The translations under genes were made by a program, and so were the position numbers. Positions 1 through 6,284 of a stretch of DNA of 10,020 bases are shown here, piece after piece. Origin of the DNA: a bacterium (GTDB taxonomy: Bacteria; Spirochaetota; Spirochaetia; JABEVK01); contig JAJXVP010000087.1 in NCBI GenBank assembly GCA_021782055.1, positions 1 through 10,020 on the forward strand, in the 5' to 3' direction. The first letter of the stretch is position 1, and each line of letters begins with the position of its first letter. Under the pieces are notes generated by a model. The model saw only the letters and a program-made list of their open reading frames with translations. It was not told where the DNA came from and ran no database searches.

Positions 1-68
1 AAAAATTGGGGTGTGCGACGACTCAAGAATTGCGTATTTTAGCCAATGAATGGCTTATGCTTAAGTGA
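1..68 (+). CDS. Probable C-terminal end of an upstream gene (partial)
   Basis: The frame whose codons begin at position 3 stays open from the window edge to a TGA at 66-68. It would encode about 21 residues ending in the helix-like stretch TTQELRILANEWLMLK. The other two forward frames stop earlier, at 40-42 and 47-49, and look less protein-like. The stop lies in the first unit of the 16-bp tandem duplication that precedes the esterase, 27 bp before its ATG, so this gene and the esterase could share a transcript. The family cannot be recognised from so few residues. That it is coding at all is inferred only from frame, composition and position. Confidence 0.4.
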   Translation, partial: KLGCATTQELRILANEWLMLK

Positions 69-95
69 AGTTGGGTAAGAGTAAAGTTGGGTAAG
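64..95. repeat. 16-bp tandem duplication before the esterase start
   Basis: Two adjacent 16-bp units, 64-79 (AGTGAAGTTGGGTAAG) and 80-95 (AGTAAAGTTGGGTAAG), differ at one base. The second unit ends directly before the ATG at 96. The first unit contains the probable TGA stop of the upstream frame. The duplication also supplies an alternative in-frame TTG start at 87. Confidence 0.85.
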
Positions 96-752
96 ATGTC
101 TGAGCTTTATCATTTGGTACGGCCCCCGCGTGAAGCCTCAGAACGCCCTCCGGTTCTGATGTTCCTTCACGGGTACGGTAGTAACGAAGAAGACCTTTTT
201 GGTTTAGCCGAAGAGTTTTCACCACGATTTTTTGTTATCAGCGTGCGGGCTCCCCTAACGCTTGGGCCAGGGAGCTTTGCTTGGTTTCCTGTCGAGTTTA
301 CCCCCGATGGTTTACTTGCCGACGAAAAATCAGCTTTTAACAGCCGTGAACTTCTCGAGAGTTTCTTGACCTCGTTGCCCGATCGCTATGGGACAGATCC
401 TAACCGGGTGCTGGCGGCTGGTTTTAGCCAAGGAGCCATCATGGCTGCTTCGGTGGCCTTAGCCGCTCCCGAGAGTTTGAGTGCCGCAGCCTTGATGAGC
501 GGTAGAATTCTTTCTAGCTCGGTTTCGGCGGCGGCTCCTTTGAGCCGTTTGAGCAAAACATCGTATTTAATTGTGCACGGAACAAGGGATCGAGTCCTTC
601 CGATAGGCCACGGACGACAATCCCGTCAGGCGCTCGAAGCCTTGGGGCTCCATCCCGACTACGAAGAGTTCGAGATGGAACACACCATCAGCGACGAGAG
701 TCTAGCTCGCGTGACAGGTTGGTCACGGCGCTGGCTTGAGAACCACCTCTAG
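96..752 (+). CDS. Alpha/beta-hydrolase carboxylesterase (phospholipase/carboxylesterase family)
   Basis: This is a small serine hydrolase of the Abhydrolase_2 (phospholipase/carboxylesterase, YpfH-like) family. It probably acts in the cytoplasm, since no signal peptide is visible. Counted from the alternative TTG at 87, it has the oxyanion-region motif FLHGYGSNEEDL (26-37), the nucleophile elbow GFSQGA with Ser114, an acid in HGTRDRVLP (Asp168) and a late His199 in EMEHT, which gives a complete Ser-Asp-His triad. About 218 residues is normal for the family. I prefer ATG 96, where the family-like sequence begins, but the TTG at 87 adds three residues (MGK) and has an AAGAG a few bases upstream. 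Neither start has a strong Shine-Dalgarno. The 3' end overlaps the convergent M16 peptidase gene by 30 bp. The substrate (ester, phospholipid or thioester) cannot be read from sequence. Confidence 0.9.
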   Translation: MSELYHLVRPPREASERPPVLMFLHGYGSNEEDLFGLAEEFSPRFFVISVRAPLTLGPGSFAWFPVEFTPDGLLADEKSAFNSRELLESFLTSLPDRYGTDPNRVLAAGFSQGAIMAASVALAAPESLSAAALMSGRILSSSVSAAAPLSRLSKTSYLIVHGTRDRVLPIGHGRQSRQALEALGLHPDYEEFEMEHTISDESLARVTGWSRRWLENHL

Positions 753-3515
753 CGCGCGAGACGTTGTAAGCACCTCACGAGCAAGGTCTACCACCTGAGC
801 GCGAGTGACTTGCGAATACCTTTCACTCAACCCAGCAAGTTCTTCCAACGGATAGCCTTTTAGGCTGTATTCAGGAAGAATGGCACTCCAAAAAGCATTT
901 CGTTTCAAATACCCTTGAACCCCGCGCACGGCTATGGCCTTGGCTTGAGCAAACGTTGTTTGAGCGAACTTATCCTGAACAACAGAGTTCAAAACTCCCA
1001 AGGCCAGAGCGTCAAGGGCTTTTTGTCGGGCCGGAGCACAGGTAAAGGCAACCTCTGCAGTGGCGTGGGGGTAGGGCAGTGGAGACAAAGAAACATCAGC
1101 TTGAGCATTATAGGTGCCACCATTTTCATTGCGCAGAACATCGCGGAGCCTGATGTTTAACAGTTCCTTTAGCGTGTTGGCGGCAAAACGGTCGTCGGGA
1201 CGAAAGGGGCGCGGGTTGATCATTACCAACGTGTTTTCTGCGCGGTTGTCTTGTCCCTGAGCGATTACCGTGGTTTCGGGGCCGGAAACGGGACGTATGC
1301 CCCAATCGTGGGGTGGGGTCGCCGGTCCGGGAGGAAGACTGGCCACATACACGCGAATCAGGTGCTGTAATTGGGCTGGGTCAAAATCGCCGACGATAGA
1401 CAAGACCAACCCGTTGGGATTTTTTAACAGCTGGCCCCACAGCAAGGCGGCCTTATCGGCATTCACCTGGCTCAGGTTTTTCGCTGTCAGGGGCTGTCCT
1501 CGGGGATTGTCTTGTGTCAAAAGCCGTTCTAAGGCTCTTTGTGCTAAGGTCCGTGGCAAATGATCGGCGTTTTTGAGGTAGTCGCGCATTTGGGCAAACC
1601 AAGCGGCTTCGGCACTAGGGTCCCGGTGAGGTGGCCCTAATTGTTCATGGAGCAGCTGAAACAGGGTTTCTAAATCGGAAGTCGCGGCAGAACCACTCAG
1701 GTATACACCACTGGTTCCTACGCTGGCCCGCAGCTGAACCTGCTTTCCGGCTAGAAAGTCAGACAGCTGGCTCGCATCTAAAGGCCCTAAGCCGGTTTGT
1801 GAAAACAGTGAGGGGGCTTGTTCGACACTTAACAAATCTTTGGTATCAATAAGGCTCAGTCCACCCAGCCGTTGACCGTTGAGTAAAACTTCGTGGGGAG
1901 TAAAGTCGGTTTGCTTGGCATAGACTACAGCCCCATTGGCCAGCTGGTATTCGGTAACGCCCAAGGTGGTTAGGTGACGTTCCTGAACAATCGCTCCAGG
2001 AGAAGGCAAGGTGGGCATCAAGGGCAATACCGTGCGGTTTGCCAAGGCTTTAACGCCCTCAGCTTGAACTTGGGCTACGAGCTTAAGAAAGTGCTCACCT
2101 TCGGGAACTCGTGTTCCCGGCTTTTCGGGGTTGAGAATCGCCATACGGAACTTGGGGTAAGCCAATAGAGTGGCCGCAAACTGGTTAAGCTCTGGCAAAG
2201 TGATGCTCGATAGCGTGCTCAGACCGGCCTCATACTGCTCTTTGTCACTCACCACGGGAAACCCCGTGAGAAAGTTTTGTGCTAAGGCTTGAAAACGATC
2301 TTCATCAGTTAAGCCTCCCCGCTGAGCGTAGGCCGTCTCAATTTCGGATTTTAGCTCTTTGACGGCCAAGTGAAAATCTGTCGGGGTAAAACCGTGGAGG
2401 CGTGCTCTTTGGAGCTCTCGGACAAAGGCGGTGAGGCCTTCGTCTAATCGGCCGTCGAAGGGCTCGACACTAAAGATTTCTTCCCAAGAATGCCCAAAGC
2501 TGAGGTGCCCGTCTACGCCGGCACCTTGAAACGGGGCATTTTCTTGCCGCGAAAGGCTATCCAGTCGGGTGTTTAAAATGCGTGAGACAAGAGCATGAAG
2601 GAGTTCAAAGTGCGTCCAGGCCAGGAATTTTTGTGGTGCCGGGGAAGGTACCGCCCAAAGAATGGTTGGTGTGGTCAACTCTTTATCTTGGAAGATTTTC
2701 GCCTCGCGATCGGTAAGAACCGGATCAGGCGCATCGGGTCCGGTGCGGTTCTCGGGTTTTCGTAAAGGATCGGTAAACTTTGCCAGCAGTTCTTGGCGAA
2801 CAGTCTCGGGCTGAAGATCGCCAATGACAAAAATGGCCATGTTTTCGGGGCGGTACCAAGTGTGGCAGAAATCCTCGACGGTTTGCGGGGTCGCTGAGCG
2901 GACAATCTTCATACTGCCAATGGGTAGCTTGTCGGCATACGGGGATCCTGCATACATATAAGGAACCAGAAAGTTGGTGATTCGTCCCTGTACGTCATCC
3001 ATCCGCATACGGGCCTCTTCTTGGACCACTTTCTTTTCATTCTCGAGAACCGAAGGAACGATCACTGGGCCATGAGCCCAATCATCGAGGATTTGCAGGG
3101 CTGTTTGAAAGACGGGCGTTTCTTTAGGCCCCTTTGCGGGGTCTTTAGCCGTGTCTTGTGAAGGAATTTCAAGAAAGAATTGTGTGCTGGTGAAACCCGT
3201 TTGGGCGTTCAAGTCGGCACCGAACTTCATGCCGTTGGATTCTAGAAAGTGCACGATGGCTTGCGGGGCAAAGTGTTCTGTTCCCTGAAACTCCATGTGT
3301 TCCAAAAGGTGGGCAATTCCCCGTTGTGAGGTCTTTTCTTGCACGCTTCCGGCGTGGACAACAAGGCCCAGCTGAATCCGCTGATCGGGTTTGGTGTTTC
3401 GTTGGATGTAGTAGGTCATTCCATCGGGTAAAGTTCCGGTCAAGTATTGACCAAAAAGGATACCAGAGGTCAAAAACAAAAATAGGCTGGCCAGGGCCGC
3501 CGTGCGTCTGATCAT
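723..3515 (-). CDS. Secreted M16 family zinc metallopeptidase (PqqL-like)
   Basis: The 930-residue product is a two-half insulinase/pitrilysin-type peptidase, very close in length to E. coli PqqL. Residues 1-23 form a signal peptide (MIRR, then a hydrophobic run to about Gly22), so it is exported to the periplasm or envelope. The inverted zinc motif HLLEH is at 69-73 (His69, Glu72 as catalytic base, His73). The third ligand should be Glu167 in ENEKKVVQEE, with Glu160 seven residues earlier as in mitochondrial processing peptidases. The C-terminal half lacks a second HxxEH but keeps the substrate-binding Arg/Tyr pair expected of M16 (Arg795 and Tyr802 in RLRDVLRNENGGTY). A short polar insert, AKDPAKGP, sits near 123-130. 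The ATG at 3515 follows a good Shine-Dalgarno, GGGAGAA, with normal spacing. The tRNA gene lies about 150 bp upstream on the same strand. Its role is probably peptide turnover in the envelope; the substrate is unknown. Confidence 0.95.
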   Translation of the reverse strand: MIRRTAALASLFLFLTSGILFGQYLTGTLPDGMTYYIQRNTKPDQRIQLGLVVHAGSVQEKTSQRGIAHLLEHMEFQGTEHFAPQAIVHFLESNGMKFGADLNAQTGFTSTQFFLEIPSQDTAKDPAKGPKETPVFQTALQILDDWAHGPVIVPSVLENEKKVVQEEARMRMDDVQGRITNFLVPYMYAGSPYADKLPIGSMKIVRSATPQTVEDFCHTWYRPENMAIFVIGDLQPETVRQELLAKFTDPLRKPENRTGPDAPDPVLTDREAKIFQDKELTTPTILWAVPSPAPQKFLAWTHFELLHALVSRILNTRLDSLSRQENAPFQGAGVDGHLSFGHSWEEIFSVEPFDGRLDEGLTAFVRELQRARLHGFTPTDFHLAVKELKSEIETAYAQRGGLTDEDRFQALAQNFLTGFPVVSDKEQYEAGLSTLSSITLPELNQFAATLLAYPKFRMAILNPEKPGTRVPEGEHFLKLVAQVQAEGVKALANRTVLPLMPTLPSPGAIVQERHLTTLGVTEYQLANGAVVYAKQTDFTPHEVLLNGQRLGGLSLIDTKDLLSVEQAPSLFSQTGLGPLDASQLSDFLAGKQVQLRASVGTSGVYLSGSAATSDLETLFQLLHEQLGPPHRDPSAEAAWFAQMRDYLKNADHLPRTLAQRALERLLTQDNPRGQPLTAKNLSQVNADKAALLWGQLLKNPNGLVLSIVGDFDPAQLQHLIRVYVASLPPGPATPPHDWGIRPVSGPETTVIAQGQDNRAENTLVMINPRPFRPDDRFAANTLKELLNIRLRDVLRNENGGTYNAQADVSLSPLPYPHATAEVAFTCAPARQKALDALALGVLNSVVQDKFAQTTFAQAKAIAVRGVQGYLKRNAFWSAILPEYSLKGYPLEELAGLSERYSQVTRAQVVDLAREVLTTSRALEVVLKPAP

Positions 3516-3526
3516 AAGTTTCTCCC
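3516..3526 (-). promoter_or_regulatory. Ribosome binding site of the M16 peptidase gene
   Basis: On the minus strand GGGAGAA (3520-3526) lies just upstream of the ATG at 3515, with six bases between GGGAG and the start codon. It fixes the start of the signal peptide. Confidence 0.75.
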
Positions 3527-3665
3527 GTGTGTCAGCTTTCAGACTAACAACAGAAATGTCAAACCCTGGTTACGGCTTTGCTTGAAATTGTTCTTAACTT
3601 GGGACATCCTGAAGTCAGCCTCAGGGAACGCATAAGGAAAAGCAAGAAACGTATAAAGAAAAATT

Positions 3666-3739
<74 letters not shown>

Positions 3740-3752
3740 TCGAGTAAAATAG

Positions 3753-3781
3753 GTTTTACCGTGTTTTGCCTGAGGAGTCAA
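3753..3781 (-). promoter_or_regulatory. Promoter of the tRNA gene
   Basis: On the minus strand TTGACT (3776-3781) is followed after exactly 17 bases by TAAAAC (3753-3758), a fair sigma70-type pair. Transcription would start a few bases before the mature tRNA 5' end at 3739. It lies in the 84-bp gap shared with the divergent gluQ gene. Confidence 0.55.
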
Positions 3782-3823
3782 GGATTGAAAATTTCTTAAG
3801 GAAAATCGGAGGAAAAAAAACAG

Positions 3824-4798
3824 ATGCCAGGAGCCGTCACAGCGGTTGGTCGTTTTGCTCCCACGACCTCGGGCCGAGCCCATCCCGGTACCCTTTTATC
3901 GGCGTTGTTGGTTTGGTGGGATATTCGTTCGCGTGGTGGACGAGCACTATTGCGCTGGGAGGATATCGACCCTTCGGCTTTGTCGGTGGCCGTTCAGAAA
4001 GCTCTTGCCGAAGACTTGACCTGGTTGGGTTTGGATTGGGACCAAACCATTTGGCAATCACGGTTGGCCAGCCAGCATGAACAAGCTTTAGAGTCCTTAG
4101 CAATTCAAGGGCGCCTTTACGAGTGCGATTGTTCGCGAACCACGATTCGGCAAGCCGGTTTACCTTCTGCGGCGGGTGGTTGGGTGTACCCTGGAACCTG
4201 TCGGCACCGCACCGTAAGAAATTGGCGGCAATCGCGTAAAAGCCTTCGGTGCAACTTAGAGGGTTTTGAATTCGCGCTTATCGACGAAAGTGGTACCGAT
4301 TTGTCGCAAAACGTTGCCCATGTGATGGGAGACCCTCTGGTTCGCCGCGCCGATGGCTCAGTTACCTATCAATTAGCTGTGGTAGCCGATGACGCGGCCA
4401 GCGGTGTTACCCGCGTGGTTCGTGGGCGCGATTTGGCCACCAGCACAGCGACACAGATGGCGTTGTACCAGCTTTTAAAGGCTCAACCTCCCCAGTGGCG
4501 GCACCACTTTTTGTTGCGTGAGCCCCAGGGGGACAAACTCGCCAAACTTCATCAATCGGTGGGCGCCGACCAGTTACAACGCGTTTACCAGGCGACACAG
4601 CTCGTAAGAATTCTCAGCCAGGTTGCAGGTTTGACTCCGGGGCCTAGGCCTGAGCCGGGGCGGCCTGTCTGTTTTGCCCCAAAGGCGGTCGAACCCTGTG
4701 ACTTTCAAACTATGCTCAAAAAATTTGATTGGCGTCTGGTGACAGCCCAGGATCAAACCTTGGTGTGGGACGGCCAACAGCTCAGCTGGGTCTTGTAG
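3824..4798 (+). CDS. gluQ: Glutamyl-queuosine tRNA(Asp) synthetase
   Basis: GluQRS is a cytoplasmic paralogue of glutamyl-tRNA synthetase that activates glutamate and attaches it to the queuosine at position 34 of tRNA-Asp. The 324-residue product has only the catalytic half of GluRS and no anticodon-binding domain, as expected. Visible are GRFAPTTSGRAHPGTL (9-24, the HIGH-type motif), RWEDIDP (44-50), GLDWDQTIWQSR (69-80), the zinc site CDCSR plus YPGTC (Cys101, Cys103, Tyr122, Cys126), the family-specific GDPLVRRADGSVTYQLAVVADDAASGV region (169-195), VVRGRDL (198-204) and KLAK (238-241) in place of KLSK. The ATG at 3824 follows GGAGG at 3808-3812 with a rather long 11-base A-rich spacer. 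The gene implies that this organism makes queuosine. It stands alone and is divergent from the tRNA; the next operon has its own promoter. I see no terminator after it. Confidence 0.93.
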   Translation: MPGAVTAVGRFAPTTSGRAHPGTLLSALLVWWDIRSRGGRALLRWEDIDPSALSVAVQKALAEDLTWLGLDWDQTIWQSRLASQHEQALESLAIQGRLYECDCSRTTIRQAGLPSAAGGWVYPGTCRHRTVRNWRQSRKSLRCNLEGFEFALIDESGTDLSQNVAHVMGDPLVRRADGSVTYQLAVVADDAASGVTRVVRGRDLATSTATQMALYQLLKAQPPQWRHHFLLREPQGDKLAKLHQSVGADQLQRVYQATQLVRILSQVAGLTPGPRPEPGRPVCFAPKAVEPCDFQTMLKKFDWRLVTAQDQTLVWDGQQLSWVL

Positions 4799-4829
4799 AG
4801 TTTTAATCCACGGTAAACGGACGATCAAC

Positions 4830-4857
4830 TTGCAAGATTGTCTATGTCTGCTACAAT
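4830..4857 (+). promoter_or_regulatory. Promoter of the SH3-M48-cyclase operon
   Basis: TTGCAA (4830-4835) and TACAAT (4852-4857) are separated by 16 bases, and a TG one base before the -10 makes it an extended -10 element. Transcription would begin near 4864, inside the first unit of the 17-bp tandem duplication, so the leader RNA would consist largely of that repeat. Confidence 0.6.
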
Positions 4858-4860
4858 TTG

Positions 4861-4894
4861 TGGTACGCCAAGGCTTATGGTACACCAAGGCTTA
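4861..4894. repeat. 17-bp tandem duplication in the leader of the SH3 gene
   Basis: Two adjacent units, 4861-4877 (TGGTACGCCAAGGCTTA) and 4878-4894 (TGGTACACCAAGGCTTA), differ at one base. They fill most of the space between the -10 element and the Shine-Dalgarno of the SH3 gene. The junction of the two units creates an ATG at 4877-4879. Confidence 0.9.
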
Positions 4895-4908
4895 AAGTGG
4901 AGGTAGGA

Positions 4909-5367
4909 ATGAGCAAAAGACAGCTATGGTTTCTGATCGTTTTGCTGTTGGGCGTTTCTGGTTTAGTCGCGGCCCCGCTTCGCGTCCAAGTTCAAGACGT
5001 GGCTTTGCGGGCCAAGCCTTCCTATTTGGGGAGGATCCTTACCCAACTGCCCTACGGGAGCAGGGTTCAGTTGATTCAAAGTCAAGGGGCGTGGACACGA
5101 GTGACAGCGGGAGATATGAGCGGCTGGTTGCCTTCTGGTTCGGTTTCGCAGGCTGAAATTGAGATGAACATCGGTAGTGAGGGTGCGACAACCTCCAGCA
5201 ATGAAAATGCCTTAGCCGGCAAAGGTTTTACCGAGCAAATCGAGCAAAACTACCAAAAAGAACGTCATGTCGATTATAGCTGGGTCAATCGAATGGAAAA
5301 AATCCAACCCCCCGAAACGATTCTCGAGTCGTTTGTAAAGGACGGTCCCCATGGAGCCTTTCAATGA
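4909..5367 (+). CDS. Secreted SH3-domain (SH3b) protein
   Basis: The 152-residue product begins with a signal peptide (MSKRQLWFLIVLLLGVSGLVAA, cleavage near Ala22) and is therefore periplasmic or cell-surface. Residues 24-80 form a bacterial SH3 domain: VALRAKPSYLGRILTQLPYG, then VQLIQSQGAWTRV and the closing GWLPSGSVS. Such domains usually bind peptidoglycan or protein partners. A Ser/Thr/Asn linker (about 90-101) leads to a tail GKGFTEQIEQNY...YSWVNRMEKI (104-132). The ATG at 4909 was chosen because GGAGG (4899-4903) lies five bases upstream and the signal peptide begins there. A longer TTG frame from 4858 would translate the tandem repeat and spoil the signal peptide. The stop overlaps the ATG of the M48 gene (ATGA, 5364-5367), so the two are translationally coupled and probably act together in the envelope. 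No specific ligand can be inferred. Confidence 0.85.
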   Translation: MSKRQLWFLIVLLLGVSGLVAAPLRVQVQDVALRAKPSYLGRILTQLPYGSRVQLIQSQGAWTRVTAGDMSGWLPSGSVSQAEIEMNIGSEGATTSSNENALAGKGFTEQIEQNYQKERHVDYSWVNRMEKIQPPETILESFVKDGPHGAFQ

Positions 5368-6284
5368 AGCACCAAATTCGAAAAACCCTTTTGGCAACCC
5401 TGCTTTTGCCGTTGATTCTTACCCTGTCGTGTACATCGATAAGCCTGGATTCATCGTCGTTGTCCTCTTTAGTAACACATGCGGGACCTTTACTCGCCTC
5501 TGCTGCCAAAGTAGCCAATGCCGCCAACAAGGCCAATGAACAGTTTACGCCACGCCAGGAATACTATATCGGTCGGGCCGTGGCAGCGGATATTACCTCG
5601 ATGTACAAGGTAGAACCGATTGGACCCGCCACCCTCTATTTGAACGCGTTAGTCCAGGTTTTAGCGGCTGCCTCGACCATGCCCGTAACGTACGGTGGTT
5701 ATCATGTTCTGATTCTTGACACCAATCAAATCAACGCTTTATCGGCACCAGGCGGTTTCATTTTTGTGACCAAGGGACTTCTCGAGTGTACACGCGACGA
5801 AACGTCCCTGGCGGCGGTGTTGGCACACGAAATTGGGCATATTGAAAACCGTCATGGGTTAGATGCTATAAAACAAGAACGGCGAAATCAGGTTTTTGTC
5901 GTTTTAGGCAAAGAAGTGGTAAAGAATTTGGGTAATAAGCAGCTAGAACAATTAACTGATACCTTTGGTAAGTCCATAACAGACGTTGTCACGACTATGG
6001 TCAACGACGGCTACTCGCGAGAACAAGAGAAACAAGCCGACCTCTCTGCCGTGTCCATTTTGCGCAAAGCGGGATATAACCCACGCGGCCTTATTGAGAT
6101 GCTCAAAATCATGGAAGTTCGCTTAAAACCCGACAGCGGAGGTTTTGCCAAAACACACCCCAGCCCCGCCGACCGCATCGAAACCTTAGCACCAGTCATT
6201 GGTACCAAGGCAACCTACGAAGAACCGGCCGCTTGGACCGCTCGCTTTCATAAATATATGGACAGCCTGCTAAAAACGTCATGA
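5364..6284 (+). CDS. M48 family zinc metallopeptidase, probable lipoprotein
   Basis: The 306-residue product is a periplasm-facing M48 peptidase of the LoiP/YcaL kind, a family often concerned with quality control of envelope proteins. The N-terminus has a lipoprotein-like signal (KTLLATLLLPLILTLSC) with Cys23 as the probable lipidated residue. The lipobox TLSC is loose: Thr at -3 and Leu at -2 instead of the usual Leu and small residue. The zinc motif HEIGH is at 155-159 (His155, Glu156, His159), and the third ligand is Glu222 in SREQEKQAD (ExxxD). THPSPADRI (264-272) is the usual substrate-side motif of the family, and ALSAPGGFIFVTKGLL (125-140) the usual edge region. ATG 5364 has GGAG at 5353-5356, seven bases upstream. 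It overlaps the SH3 gene by 4 bp before it and the cyclase gene by 4 bp after it, so it is the middle of a coupled set. Confidence 0.93.
   Translation: MKHQIRKTLLATLLLPLILTLSCTSISLDSSSLSSLVTHAGPLLASAAKVANAANKANEQFTPRQEYYIGRAVAADITSMYKVEPIGPATLYLNALVQVLAAASTMPVTYGGYHVLILDTNQINALSAPGGFIFVTKGLLECTRDETSLAAVLAHEIGHIENRHGLDAIKQERRNQVFVVLGKEVVKNLGNKQLEQLTDTFGKSITDVVTTMVNDGYSREQEKQADLSAVSILRKAGYNPRGLIEMLKIMEVRLKPDSGGFAKTHPSPADRIETLAPVIGTKATYEEPAAWTARFHKYMDSLLKTS

Noticed and set aside
41..55. Inverted repeat AGCCA-N5-TGGCT near the left edge as an operator
   Set aside because: Five-base arms arise easily by chance and it probably lies within the end of an upstream coding sequence.
915..1852. Plus-strand open frames of 70-100 codons opposite the M16 gene
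   Set aside because: They are antisense to a well-supported peptidase, have no ribosome sites and encode no recognisable domain.
3557..3562. Perfect TTGACA on the minus strand upstream of the M16 gene as a -35 box
   Set aside because: The best hexamer 17 bases downstream is AAAGCT, a poor -10, so I could not support a promoter.
3611..3628. Small hairpin (CCTGA/TCAGG on the minus strand) as a terminator for the tRNA
   Set aside because: The stem is only five base pairs and no T run follows, so it does not qualify as an intrinsic terminator.
3629..3662. Imperfect 13-bp direct repeat (CGCATAAGGAAAA / CGTATAAAGAAAA, period 21) downstream of the tRNA
   Set aside because: It has two mismatches in purine-rich low-complexity sequence and is separated by a spacer; not comparable with the three clear tandem duplications.
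4858..4908. TTG start giving the SH3 protein a 17-residue longer N-terminus
   Set aside because: It would translate the tandem repeat, put charged residues before the signal peptide and ignore the good GGAGG before ATG 4909.
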